From an uncultured Clostridium sp. (lineage in GTDB: Bacteria; Bacillota; Clostridia; Lachnospirales; Lachnospiraceae), in assembly GCA_900551135.1 (NCBI GenBank), contig URUX01000025.1:1-19618 (forward strand): 19,618 nt of DNA. The letters are read 5' to 3'. Position numbers and translations under genes: made by a program. Below are positions 12,548-19,618 of the stretch, piece by piece; the first letter of the stretch is position 1; every line of letters begins with the position of its first letter. A model generated the notes under the pieces. That model was not told the DNA's origin and did no database searches. It worked only from the letters and a program-made list of their open reading frames with translations.

Positions 12548-13561
12548 ATGGAACGGAGAATCATTACCACTGAGGCAACCGAAGAAGACAAGAAAATAGA
12601 GACCAGCTTAAGACCTCAGCTTCTCAGGGAATATATTGGACAGGAAAAGATTAAAACTACGCTGAAAGTCTATATTGATGCCGCCAAATCCAGAAAAGAA
12701 GCATTGGATCACGTATTGTTTTATGGCCCTCCGGGTCTTGGAAAGACTACTCTGGCTGGTATTATTGCCAAAGAAATGGGCACGAATATGAAAGTAACGT
12801 CAGGCCCTGCAATTGAAAAACCAGGAGAGATGGCAGCGATTTTAAACAACCTTCAGGAAGGAGATGTCCTGTTTGTAGATGAGATTCACCGGCTGAACCG
12901 TCAGGTAGAAGAGGTGCTGTATCCGGCCATGGAGGATTATGCCATTGATATTATGCTGGGAAAGGATTCTTCTGCCCGATCGATTCGTTTGGATTTGCCA
13001 AAGTTTACACTGGTAGGAGCGACTACCAGGGCAGGACTTTTGACAGCGCCGCTTAGAGACCGGTTCGGAGTGATTCAGAGACTGGAATTTTACACGCCCC
13101 AGGAACTGACCACGATTGTGCTTCGATCAGCGGGGGCGCTGGGAGTAGAGATTGACGTTTCCGGTGCGGCGGAGATTGCCAAGCGTTCCAGGGGAACGCC
13201 CCGTCTTGCAAACCGTCTGCTGAAGCGGGGAAGGGATTTTGCCCAGGTAAAGTATGATGGACGCATTACAAAGGAAGTGGCGGATTTTGCCCTGGATATT
13301 TTAGATGTGGACAAACTGGGACTGGATCAGAATGACCGAAACATTCTGCTTATGATGATAGAAAAGTTTGAGGGAGGGCCGGTAGGACTGGATACGCTGG
13401 CGGCAGCCCTGGGAGAAGATCCAGGGACTCTGGAAGATGTGTACGAGCCTTATCTTCTAATGAACGGCCTGATTAACCGCACTCCCAGAGGACGGATGGC
13501 TACGCCCGGTGCATACCGCCATCTGGGTATTTGTTTTAAGACATCTGGAAAAGAAAATTAA
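12548..13561 (+). CDS. ruvB: Holliday junction branch migration ATPase RuvB
   Basis: A 337-residue AAA+ motor that drives branch migration with RuvA. A G-rich ribosome site (GAGGGGA) lies seven bases upstream. Seen in order: LRPQLLREYIGQEKIK (21-36), Walker A GPPGLGKT (60-67), Walker B LFVDEIHR (108-115), sensor 1 GATTRAG (157-163), the arginine finger in APLRDRFG (167-174), sensor 2 in RGTPRLANRLLKR, and a C-terminal winged helix ending GRMATPGAYRHLGI. The length is normal. It is the second gene of the ruvAB operon; zapA follows after 78 bases with a promoter of its own, so the operon may or may not extend. Confidence 0.98.
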   Translation: MERRIITTEATEEDKKIETSLRPQLLREYIGQEKIKTTLKVYIDAAKSRKEALDHVLFYGPPGLGKTTLAGIIAKEMGTNMKVTSGPAIEKPGEMAAILNNLQEGDVLFVDEIHRLNRQVEEVLYPAMEDYAIDIMLGKDSSARSIRLDLPKFTLVGATTRAGLLTAPLRDRFGVIQRLEFYTPQELTTIVLRSAGALGVEIDVSGAAEIAKRSRGTPRLANRLLKRGRDFAQVKYDGRITKEVADFALDILDVDKLGLDQNDRNILLMMIEKFEGGPVGLDTLAAALGEDPGTLEDVYEPYLLMNGLINRTPRGRMATPGAYRHLGICFKTSGKEN

Positions 13562-13593
13562 ATGTTTTGTAACTTTCCTTGCAGGCAGTAGTG

Positions 13594-13602
13594 TGGTATA
13601 CT
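13594..13602 (+). promoter_or_regulatory. Extended -10 promoter of zapA
   Basis: TGG followed by TATACT (13597-13602), 37 bases before the zapA start. No good -35 at 17 bases, but the TGn element compensates. Readthrough from ruvB is also possible since no terminator is seen between them. Confidence 0.5.
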
Positions 13603-13639
13603 GATGCTAAATAACCAGATAAACAGGAGAACAGCCCCT

Positions 13640-14290
13640 ATGGATTCTAAAAATTATGCAGAAGTATTAATAGACGGCAGCGTATATACTCTGGCAGGCT
13701 CAGAGGAGAAAAGTTATTTTCAGAAGGTTGCCGCATATATCAATGATAAAATTGAACAAATGAGATCCCAGCCTGGTTTTACCAAGCAGAGCGATAATTA
13801 CCAGACGGTTATGGTGGAACTGAACATGGCAGATGACTATTTTAAGGCCGTTGACAGGCTTGGAGTCATGGAACGCCAGAAAGCAGATATGGAACGGGAG
13901 ATGTACAGCCTAAAGCATGAACTGGTCAGCACCCAGATGAAGCTGGAAGCAGCGTTAAGGAGTCTGGAGGAACTTCAGAGAAGCCAGCTGGAAGCATTTA
14001 CAAAGGAAAGAGCAGAATCAAAGGAAAACACAGATGCAGTTGTCCAGACGGCTTTGGAACAGCCGGAACCAGTTTCGGCAGTACCGGAGGATTTGACAGA
14101 GTCGGCTGCACCAGAACCGGAGGTTCACACAGAAAATGCGGAAGAACGGGTCAAACGAGAGCAGGAGGAACGGGATGCAGCCGTAGCCGCTGCCGTCAAT
14201 GCCGCCCACAATGCAGGATTTATTCCGCCTGCATCCCATATTCCCTATTCCAATAAAGGGGGACATGGCACCAGAAAGGGAAAACGATAA
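13640..14290 (+). CDS. zapA: Cell division protein ZapA with long C-terminal tail
   Basis: A 216-residue protein. I chose ATG 13640 (AGGAGA ten bases upstream) over the ATG at 13604, which touches the promoter -10. Residues about 6-95 match ZapA, which bundles FtsZ filaments at the division site: AEVLIDGSVYTLAGSEEKSY, VAAYINDKIEQM, then a helix reaching into a coiled coil (about 65-135). Typical ZapA is 85-110 residues; here residues about 135-216 add a Glu/Pro/Ala-rich, probably disordered stretch, a second charged helix (ERVKREQEERDAAVAAAVNA) and a basic end (GGHGTRKGKR). Similar tails occur in clostridial ZapA proteins as far as I recall. It is followed by a terminator. The division role fits the wall-synthesis operon downstream. 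Confidence 0.88.
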   Translation: MDSKNYAEVLIDGSVYTLAGSEEKSYFQKVAAYINDKIEQMRSQPGFTKQSDNYQTVMVELNMADDYFKAVDRLGVMERQKADMEREMYSLKHELVSTQMKLEAALRSLEELQRSQLEAFTKERAESKENTDAVVQTALEQPEPVSAVPEDLTESAAPEPEVHTENAEERVKREQEERDAAVAAAVNAAHNAGFIPPASHIPYSNKGGHGTRKGKR

Positions 14291-14347
14291 GGAAATACAT
14301 AAAGAATACAGCTGTAACCGTTATGGCTGCAACAGCGCTGTAGCGCG

Positions 14348-14380
14348 AGAGTTCCGCTTGCGGGACTCTTTCTTTATCTT
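14348..14380 (+). terminator. Rho-independent terminator after zapA
   Basis: AGAGTTCCGC (14348-14357) and GCGGGACTCT (14360-14369) form a 10-bp stem with one wobble, realistically closed by a 4-base loop, followed by TTCTTTATCTT. It ends the zapA transcript. In the remaining 94 bases before the next gene I found no convincing promoter. Confidence 0.75.
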
Positions 14381-14473
14381 ACCATAACCGTTCAGAACCG
14401 GATTTCCTGTCGGGAAGATGGCTGTCTGGACGGCTGCACTGAATTAAATGATGAAAAAAGGAAGGAGACTGCG

Positions 14474-16726
14474 GTGATTACCAAGAAAAAAGTAGAGATC
14501 CTGGCTCCGGCAGGCAGTTTTGAAAGTATGAAGGCGGCTGTAGCAGCAGGAGCAGACGCAGTATATATGGGAGGAAGCCGGTTTGGAGCCAGAGCTTATG
14601 CGGACAATCCGGATCAGGATAAGCTGCTGGAGGCAATTGACTATGTCCATCTTCATGGATGCCGCCTTTACATGACGGTTAATACGCTGTTTAAGGAGAG
14701 AGAACTGGGGGAACTGTATGACTACCTGCTTCCATATTATAAGCAGGGACTGGATGCAGTGATTGTACAGGATATGGGCGCTTTTATGGAGATTCGCCGG
14801 CGTTTTCCGGATCTTCCCATTCATGCAAGTACCCAGATGACCATTACAGGAGTCTATGGAGCAAAGGCTCTTTATGAACTGGGAGCGCAGAGAATCGTGA
14901 CCGCCAGGGAACTGTCTTTAAAAGAAATCCAGGAGATTCACCGTCAGGTTCCGGTAGAAATCGAAAGCTTTGTCCATGGGGCGCTGTGCTACTGTTATTC
15001 CGGACAGTGTCTGATGAGCAGTCTGATTGGAGGACGCAGCGGAAACCGGGGAAGGTGCGCTCAGCCCTGCCGGCTTCCTTATGAGGTAAAAAAAGAAGGA
15101 ACTGCGTTCCATCATAAAGAGGACAATCAGTATGTCCTGAATTTAAAGGATTTGTGTACCCTGGATCTGATTCCGGACATGGTGGAGGCAGGCATATATT
15201 CCATGAAGATAGAGGGCCGTATGAAAAGTCCCAGATATACGGCAGGCGTGGTAAGCATGTACCGAAAATATGTGGATCAGTATCTGGCTTATGGAAGGGA
15301 AGGATACAAGACAGACCCTGGAGATAAAAAAATACTGCTGGATTTATTTGACAGAGGCGGTTTTTCCGATGGATACTACGAACACCACAATGGCAGGCAT
15401 ATGGTGGCATTAGAGGAAAAACCGGCGTTTCGGGAAGTTAATCAGAAACTGTTTGATTATCTGGACAAAACTTACGTTCAGGCAGAAGTAAAGGAGCCGG
15501 TTACCGGTTTCGTATTATTAGAAGAAGGACAGCCATCTTTTCTGTCATTTTCCTGTGAACAGGGACAAGGAGAACCAGTGGCAATCACAGTGTCCGGACC
15601 GGTTCCGGAAATGGCAAAAAGCCAGCCGGCTACAGAAGAAAAAGTAAAAAAACAGATAACCAGAACCGGCGGTACGCCCTTTGCCATTTCTCAGTTTGAT
15701 GTCCAGATAAATGGCCAGGTATTCTTACCGGTTCAGGCCTTAAATGAACTGCGAAGAACAGGATTTGAGAAGCTGGAAGAGGCAGTTTTAAAGCCTTATC
15801 GAAGAGAAGATCCTTCCTGTGCCCCGGAAGAGTTGGTTTTAGTCAGAGAAAAAAGAACAGTATCCGGAGAGAAAAGGACTGAAAAGCGGAAGGGGCGGCT
15901 TCCTGTCCGTTTGTCTTTTGAAGAAGAAAAACAGCTGGCAGCAGCGCTTTCTTATCCGGAACTGAATCGGTTTGCAGATGAAATTGCAATAGACAGTACC
16001 GGATTTCCGGCTGACAGGTGGCAGACGGCTGTTTTGCAGGTTCACCAGGCAGGGCTTTCCTGCATGCTGATTTTGCCGCATATTTTCCGGGTGGAGGCAG
16101 AAGCGTATTTTGCAAAACATCTGGACAGATTAAGGATGGCAGGCTTTGACGGAGTAATTGTGCGGTCTATGGAGGAAACCCAGTGGTTAAAAGAAGCCGG
16201 ATTGAATCTTCCAATGGTATTTGATGATACGATGTATACCTGGAATCATGGAGCAGCTGAGGTCATGAAGGCAATGGGAGCGAAGCGGATTACCATGCCT
16301 CTGGAACTAAACAGCAGAGAACTTAGGACTCTTGAACTGGATTCCATTTCAGGAGAACTGGTGGTTTATGGATATCTGCCTATGATGGTTTCCGCTCAGT
16401 GCATAAAAAGAACTACCTCTGGCTGTGACAAAAAGCCGGGGATTCTGAGACTGAAAGACCGGACGGGAAAGATTCTTTCTGTGAAAAACCACTGCCGTTT
16501 CTGCTACAACACCGTTTACAATCCCAGTCCCCTGTCTCTGATGGGATGTCAGAAGGATATAGAGGCTCTGGATTTAGACGGGCTTCGTATGAAATTTACC
16601 ATTGAGACCGGAGATGAGGTTGTGGAGATTTTAAAACTGTTTCTGGAAAGCGGTCTGGGAGAAGGAGAAAATTCCGGCGCTGTCAGGGATTTTACCAGAG
16701 GACATTTCCGGCGGGGAGTTGAATAG
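14474..16726 (+). CDS. Peptidase U32 family protein, RlhA-like
   Basis: A 750-residue cytoplasmic protein with a GTG start at 14474, preceded by GGAAGGAG. Residues about 5-260 are the U32 barrel (VEILAPAGSFESMKAAV, ADAVYMGG, HASTQMTITG), including the PROSITE-type signature ESFVHGALCYCYSGQCLMS (164-182). Cys172, Cys179, Cys195 and Cys199 suit the [4Fe-4S] cluster known in U32 RNA- and quinone-hydroxylating enzymes. The middle (about 330-470) looks like the DUF3656 region of RlhA/YdcP, the E. coli protein needed for 5-hydroxycytidine at 23S rRNA C2501. A C-terminal barrel-like part with CRFCYN and a conserved NPSPLSLMG follows. It is longer than YdcP (about 650). So rRNA hydroxylation is likelier than proteolysis. 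It is the first gene of the operon; rodA starts 5 bases later. Confidence 0.87.
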   Translation: MITKKKVEILAPAGSFESMKAAVAAGADAVYMGGSRFGARAYADNPDQDKLLEAIDYVHLHGCRLYMTVNTLFKERELGELYDYLLPYYKQGLDAVIVQDMGAFMEIRRRFPDLPIHASTQMTITGVYGAKALYELGAQRIVTARELSLKEIQEIHRQVPVEIESFVHGALCYCYSGQCLMSSLIGGRSGNRGRCAQPCRLPYEVKKEGTAFHHKEDNQYVLNLKDLCTLDLIPDMVEAGIYSMKIEGRMKSPRYTAGVVSMYRKYVDQYLAYGREGYKTDPGDKKILLDLFDRGGFSDGYYEHHNGRHMVALEEKPAFREVNQKLFDYLDKTYVQAEVKEPVTGFVLLEEGQPSFLSFSCEQGQGEPVAITVSGPVPEMAKSQPATEEKVKKQITRTGGTPFAISQFDVQINGQVFLPVQALNELRRTGFEKLEEAVLKPYRREDPSCAPEELVLVREKRTVSGEKRTEKRKGRLPVRLSFEEEKQLAAALSYPELNRFADEIAIDSTGFPADRWQTAVLQVHQAGLSCMLILPHIFRVEAEAYFAKHLDRLRMAGFDGVIVRSMEETQWLKEAGLNLPMVFDDTMYTWNHGAAEVMKAMGAKRITMPLELNSRELRTLELDSISGELVVYGYLPMMVSAQCIKRTTSGCDKKPGILRLKDRTGKILSVKNHCRFCYNTVYNPSPLSLMGCQKDIEALDLDGLRMKFTIETGDEVVEILKLFLESGLGEGENSGAVRDFTRGHFRRGVE

Positions 16727-16731
16727 AAAAC

Positions 16732-18066
16732 ATGACAAACCTGATTATTGAAATTTCAAAATATTTAATGATTCTGTTGATGGCATTTTATACCTATTTT
16801 AATTTCCGGTTTTTTTCTTATAAAGAACCGGACGATCAGCGGATTGTATGCCGCCATCAGAATCAGGCTATGTTTTTAATTCATCTGCTGGCTTTTCTGG
16901 TGATTTATTTAAAGAGTCAGCAGGAATTTGTAATTGCTTTCTACTTGGCTCAGGTGATTTTTTTTATCTGTTATATCGGCGGTTTCCGTCTGTTTTACCA
17001 CAATGTATCCAGGCTTCTTCTGAATAATACAGCTATGCTTTTGTGCATCGGCTTTATTATCCAGACCCGTCTTTCCATTACCAAAGGGCAAAATCTGGCG
17101 GTGAAGCAGTTTATTGTAGTGGTGGCAGCCGCATTGGTCTGCATGGTGATTCCGTTTATTATAGACCGGGTCTGGCAGCTGGTGAAAATACCGTGGATTT
17201 ATGGGCTGGGCGGACTGATTTTACTGGCAGTGGTGTGGATTGGCGGAAGCACCAGCTATGGAGCGCAGCTGTCTATCAGTCTGGGAGGAATTGCGTTTCA
17301 GCCTTCTGAGTTTGTAAAGATTACGTTTGTATTTTTTGTGGCTGCCATGTTTTATAACTCCACGGACTTTAAAACCGTGTGTACGGTTACGGCTGTAGCG
17401 GCGGCTCACGTTCTGGTACTGGTTGCTTCAAAAGATTTAGGCAGTGCATGTATCTTTTTTATTACGTATCTGTTTATGCTGTTTGTGGCAACGTCCAATT
17501 GGGCATATCTGGGAATCGGGGCTCTGGGAGGAAGCGCGGCAGCCGTTCTTGCCTATTTTTTGTTTGCCCATGTGCAGGTACGGGTAGAAGCCTGGCTGAA
17601 CCCGTGGGCAGATATTGACAACCGTGGGTATCAGATTACCCAGTCTCTTTTTGCCATCGGAAGCGGCGGCTGGTTTGGAACCGGACTGTTTCAGGGAATG
17701 CCGTATAAAATCCCGGTGGTAGAAAAAGACTTTATCTTTGCTGCTGTTTTTGAGGAAATGGGCGGGATTTTTGCAGTTTGCATGCTGTTAATCTGCCTGG
17801 GCTGTTTTATTCAGTTTATGATGACTGCTTCCAGAATGCAGGCGGCCTTTTATAAGCTGATAGCCTTTGGACTGGGGATCGAGTATATTGTCCAGGTATT
17901 TTTAACGGTTGGCGGAGTGGTAAAATTTATTCCGTCAACTGGTGTGACGCTGCCGTTTGTCAGCTATGGAGGAAGTTCTGTGTTTAGTACCTTTATTTTG
18001 TTTCATATCGTTCAGGGACTTTATATCCTGAAACGGAATGAGGAGGAAGAATATGACCAGGCGTAA
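16732..18066 (+). CDS. FtsW/RodA/SpoVE-family peptidoglycan glycosyltransferase
   Basis: A 444-residue polytopic membrane protein (SEDS family) that polymerises lipid II into glycan strands with a partner class B PBP. GGGGAG lies 13 bases before the ATG, a rather long gap that suggests translation coupling with the U32 gene 5 bases upstream. Motifs: FQPSEFVK (189-196), SKDLGSA (233-239), NRGYQITQSLFAIGSGGWFGTG (297 on, the SEDS signature), catalytic Asp333 in EKDFIFAAVFEEMGG, and GVTLPFVSYGGSS (404-416). About 100 extra N-terminal residues with three to four membrane helices precede the core, as in actinobacterial RodA-type proteins. The PBP overlaps its 3' end by 14 bases, so the two form a synthase pair. 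RodA-like is favoured over FtsW or SpoVE by this pairing only. Confidence 0.92.
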   Translation: MTNLIIEISKYLMILLMAFYTYFNFRFFSYKEPDDQRIVCRHQNQAMFLIHLLAFLVIYLKSQQEFVIAFYLAQVIFFICYIGGFRLFYHNVSRLLLNNTAMLLCIGFIIQTRLSITKGQNLAVKQFIVVVAAALVCMVIPFIIDRVWQLVKIPWIYGLGGLILLAVVWIGGSTSYGAQLSISLGGIAFQPSEFVKITFVFFVAAMFYNSTDFKTVCTVTAVAAAHVLVLVASKDLGSACIFFITYLFMLFVATSNWAYLGIGALGGSAAAVLAYFLFAHVQVRVEAWLNPWADIDNRGYQITQSLFAIGSGGWFGTGLFQGMPYKIPVVEKDFIFAAVFEEMGGIFAVCMLLICLGCFIQFMMTASRMQAAFYKLIAFGLGIEYIVQVFLTVGGVVKFIPSTGVTLPFVSYGGSSVFSTFILFHIVQGLYILKRNEEEEYDQA

Positions 18067-19486
18067 TCCAAAATCCTCAGGCTCCAATAAAAATATTTTA
18101 AGACTGACGTATTTTATTTCGGCAGTCTTTGCTTTGATGATCGGCTATATGGTCTGGTTTATCCAGATAGAAAGCGAAGATGCGGTCAACAATTCCTACA
18201 ATGCCAGACTGGAACACCTATCGGATCAGGTGATACGGGGAAAGATTTTAAGCAGTGACAACCGGATACTGGCAGAAACCATTGTGGGAGAAGACGGTAC
18301 GGAAATCAGGGGATATCCGTACGGCCCGCTGTTTTGCCATGCGGCAGGCTGGGCTACCAGAGGAAAAACAGGGATTGAAGATTTGGCTAATTTTTATCTT
18401 CTCACATCCCATGATAATCTGACAGGGAAAATTATTCGGGAAATGATGGACGAAAAAGATCCGGGAGACAATGTGGTAACGACTTTGGATGTAGATTTGC
18501 AGCAGGCCGCCTATGTGGCTTTAGGAGACAGAAAAGGCGCAGTTGTGGCTATGGAGGCAGATACGGGAAAGATTTTGGCCATGGTGTCCAAGCCGGATTT
18601 TGACCCCAACCAGATCAATGAGTTGTGGGACAGTCTGGTGTCCGGAGAACAGGGAGAAGGCCTTCTGTTAAACAGGGCTTCCCAGGGAATTTATCCGCCA
18701 GGTTCGACCTTTAAAATCCTGACCCTTTTAGAATATATGAGGGAGCATCCTGCAGATTATCAGGAGTTTCGTTTTGACTGCAGCGGAGTTTACCAGCAGG
18801 GAGACTATATAATCCGGTGTTACCATGGAAATGCCCATGGAAGTCAGGATATTTCCCAGTGCTTTGCCAATTCCTGCAATGGAGCCTTTGCATATATGGG
18901 CACGCTGTTAAATCGTGACAGTATGAAAAAGCTGGCAGAAGGACTGCTGTTTAACAGCGAACTGCCGTTATCCATTCCGTACAGCAAAAGTACCTTTGTA
19001 CTGGACGGCCAGTCCTCAGAATGGGAAGTCCTTCAGACCTCCATTGGCCAGGGAGGAACCCAGATTACACCGATTCACAGTCTGATGATTACGTCAGCCA
19101 TTGCCAATGGCGGCGTATTGATGAAGCCTTATCTGATAGACCATGTTGTCAGCGCAGATGGAAAAAATGGAAAGAAATTTATGCCGGAGTCATATGGCAG
19201 TCTGATGACTGCCCAGGAAGCCGGAGTTCTTTCTGCCATGATGGAAAAAGTCGTGACAGAGGGAACGGCTTCCGCTCTGCGGACAGATGCTTATCGTGCA
19301 GCTGGAAAGACGGGTTCAGCAGAATTTGAAAAGGGAAAAGAGTCCCATGCCTGGTTTACCGGATTTGCTCCTGCAGAGGATCCAAAGATTGCCATTACGG
19401 TAATCGTAGAAGAAGGAGGTTCTGGTGGAAGGGAAGCAGCGCCCATTGCCAGAGCAGTATTTGACGCTTATTTTGGAAAACAGTAA
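18053..19486 (+). CDS. Class B penicillin-binding protein (transpeptidase), PbpA-like
   Basis: A 477-residue protein; the ATG at 18053 has AGGAGG seven bases upstream, inside the end of the SEDS gene. One membrane anchor (residues about 17-38) follows a basic N-terminus, so the body is extracellular. A short pedestal (about 40-140) contains RGKILSSDNRILAET. The transpeptidase domain has all active-site motifs: SxxK at Ser218-Lys221 (PPGSTFKI), SxN at Ser274-Asn276 (ANSCNGAF) and KTG at 419-421 (AAGKTGSAEF). It crosslinks peptidoglycan stems and is the beta-lactam target. Length, small pedestal and adjacency to a SEDS protein recall mycobacterial RodA-PbpA (PbpA about 490 residues) rather than large FtsI or SpoVD with PASTA domains. 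No terminator is clear after it; the next gene has its own promoter. Confidence 0.93.
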   Translation: MTRRNPKSSGSNKNILRLTYFISAVFALMIGYMVWFIQIESEDAVNNSYNARLEHLSDQVIRGKILSSDNRILAETIVGEDGTEIRGYPYGPLFCHAAGWATRGKTGIEDLANFYLLTSHDNLTGKIIREMMDEKDPGDNVVTTLDVDLQQAAYVALGDRKGAVVAMEADTGKILAMVSKPDFDPNQINELWDSLVSGEQGEGLLLNRASQGIYPPGSTFKILTLLEYMREHPADYQEFRFDCSGVYQQGDYIIRCYHGNAHGSQDISQCFANSCNGAFAYMGTLLNRDSMKKLAEGLLFNSELPLSIPYSKSTFVLDGQSSEWEVLQTSIGQGGTQITPIHSLMITSAIANGGVLMKPYLIDHVVSADGKNGKKFMPESYGSLMTAQEAGVLSAMMEKVVTEGTASALRTDAYRAAGKTGSAEFEKGKESHAWFTGFAPAEDPKIAITVIVEEGGSGGREAAPIARAVFDAYFGKQ

Positions 19487-19519
19487 GAGACGAAAAAATA
19501 TCCGCTTTCAGATCACCCC

Positions 19520-19548
19520 TTGCAATACCATTTAAAAAGAGTTATACT
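19520..19548 (+). promoter_or_regulatory. Sigma-A promoter of the last (partial) gene
   Basis: TTGCAA (19520-19525), 17 bases, TATACT (19543-19548), 43 bases before the start codon at 19592. Confidence 0.8.
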
Positions 19549-19591
19549 GTGAACAGGCAGAAGTACACACCTGCGACCAGGAGGGATTGCG

Positions 19592-19618
19592 ATGATAGAG
19601 GCAACTAGCTGCGGCGGT
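19592..19618 (+). CDS. Start of a probable Nudix hydrolase (only nine codons in window)
   Basis: The ATG at 19592 has an ideal AGGAGGG site (19579-19585) and a consensus promoter. The visible residues are MIEATSCGG. From memory, clostridial Nudix hydrolases often begin with a near-identical EATSCGGVV segment, the first strand of the Nudix fold, so that is my guess. Nine residues cannot prove it; the gene itself is well supported by its signals. Confidence 0.5.

Noticed and set aside
14844..15410. A 188-codon open frame on the minus strand inside the U32 gene
   Set aside because: It is fully antisense to a well-supported coding frame, has no ribosome site and shows a Pro/Cys/Ser-rich composition typical of shadow frames.

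Overview
The window reads as an ordinary chromosomal stretch from a low-to-mid GC Firmicute, most likely a gut-type clostridium of the Lachnospiraceae. I infer this from strong AGGAGG-type ribosome sites, consensus sigma-A promoters, the gene set (ZapA with a long tail, DUF5662, YprB-like exonuclease beside ruvAB, a PPi-type phosphofructokinase, GPH transporter), and the resemblance of several proteins to clostridial families I know. I see no rRNA, tRNA, CRISPR array, transposase, integrase or attachment site. No gap between genes exceeds about 230 bases.

Left region (1-4380) is an accessory catabolic locus. An AraC-family regulator is transcribed rightward. A leftward operon faces it: a GPH-family (MelB-like) transporter, an amidohydrolase-2 family metal hydrolase and a creatininase-family metal hydrolase, the last cut by the window edge. 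The shared regulatory region holds two near-identical 15-base boxes exactly 21 bases apart. One overlaps the weak -35 of the operon and the other the -35 of the regulator, the expected layout for an AraC activator that also represses itself. The substrate is unknown. This is the best candidate in the window for an undescribed system.

Middle region (4400-9900): a 74-residue protein on the minus strand; an N-acetylmuramoyl-L-alanine amidase with cell-wall-binding repeats but no signal peptide, whose reading frame runs into the next gene; a PPi-type phosphofructokinase with its own promoter; a SEC-C protein; then a SAM methyltransferase followed by the redox chaperone Hsp33 (hslO), closed by a strong bidirectional terminator. 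A cold-shock protein gene converges on that terminator from the right.

Right region (9900-19618): the cold-shock gene and a DUF5662 gene diverge from a compact promoter region rich in TTGAC/GTCAA half-sites. DUF5662 converges with a YprB-like DEDDh exonuclease, their stop codons overlapping. That exonuclease diverges from ruvA-ruvB (Holliday junction branch migration). Next comes zapA (Z-ring assembly) with its own terminator, then a tight operon of a U32/RlhA-like protein, a RodA/FtsW-type glycosyltransferase and a class B penicillin-binding protein. The first nine codons of a probable Nudix hydrolase end the window. The right half is therefore core DNA repair, cell division and wall synthesis.
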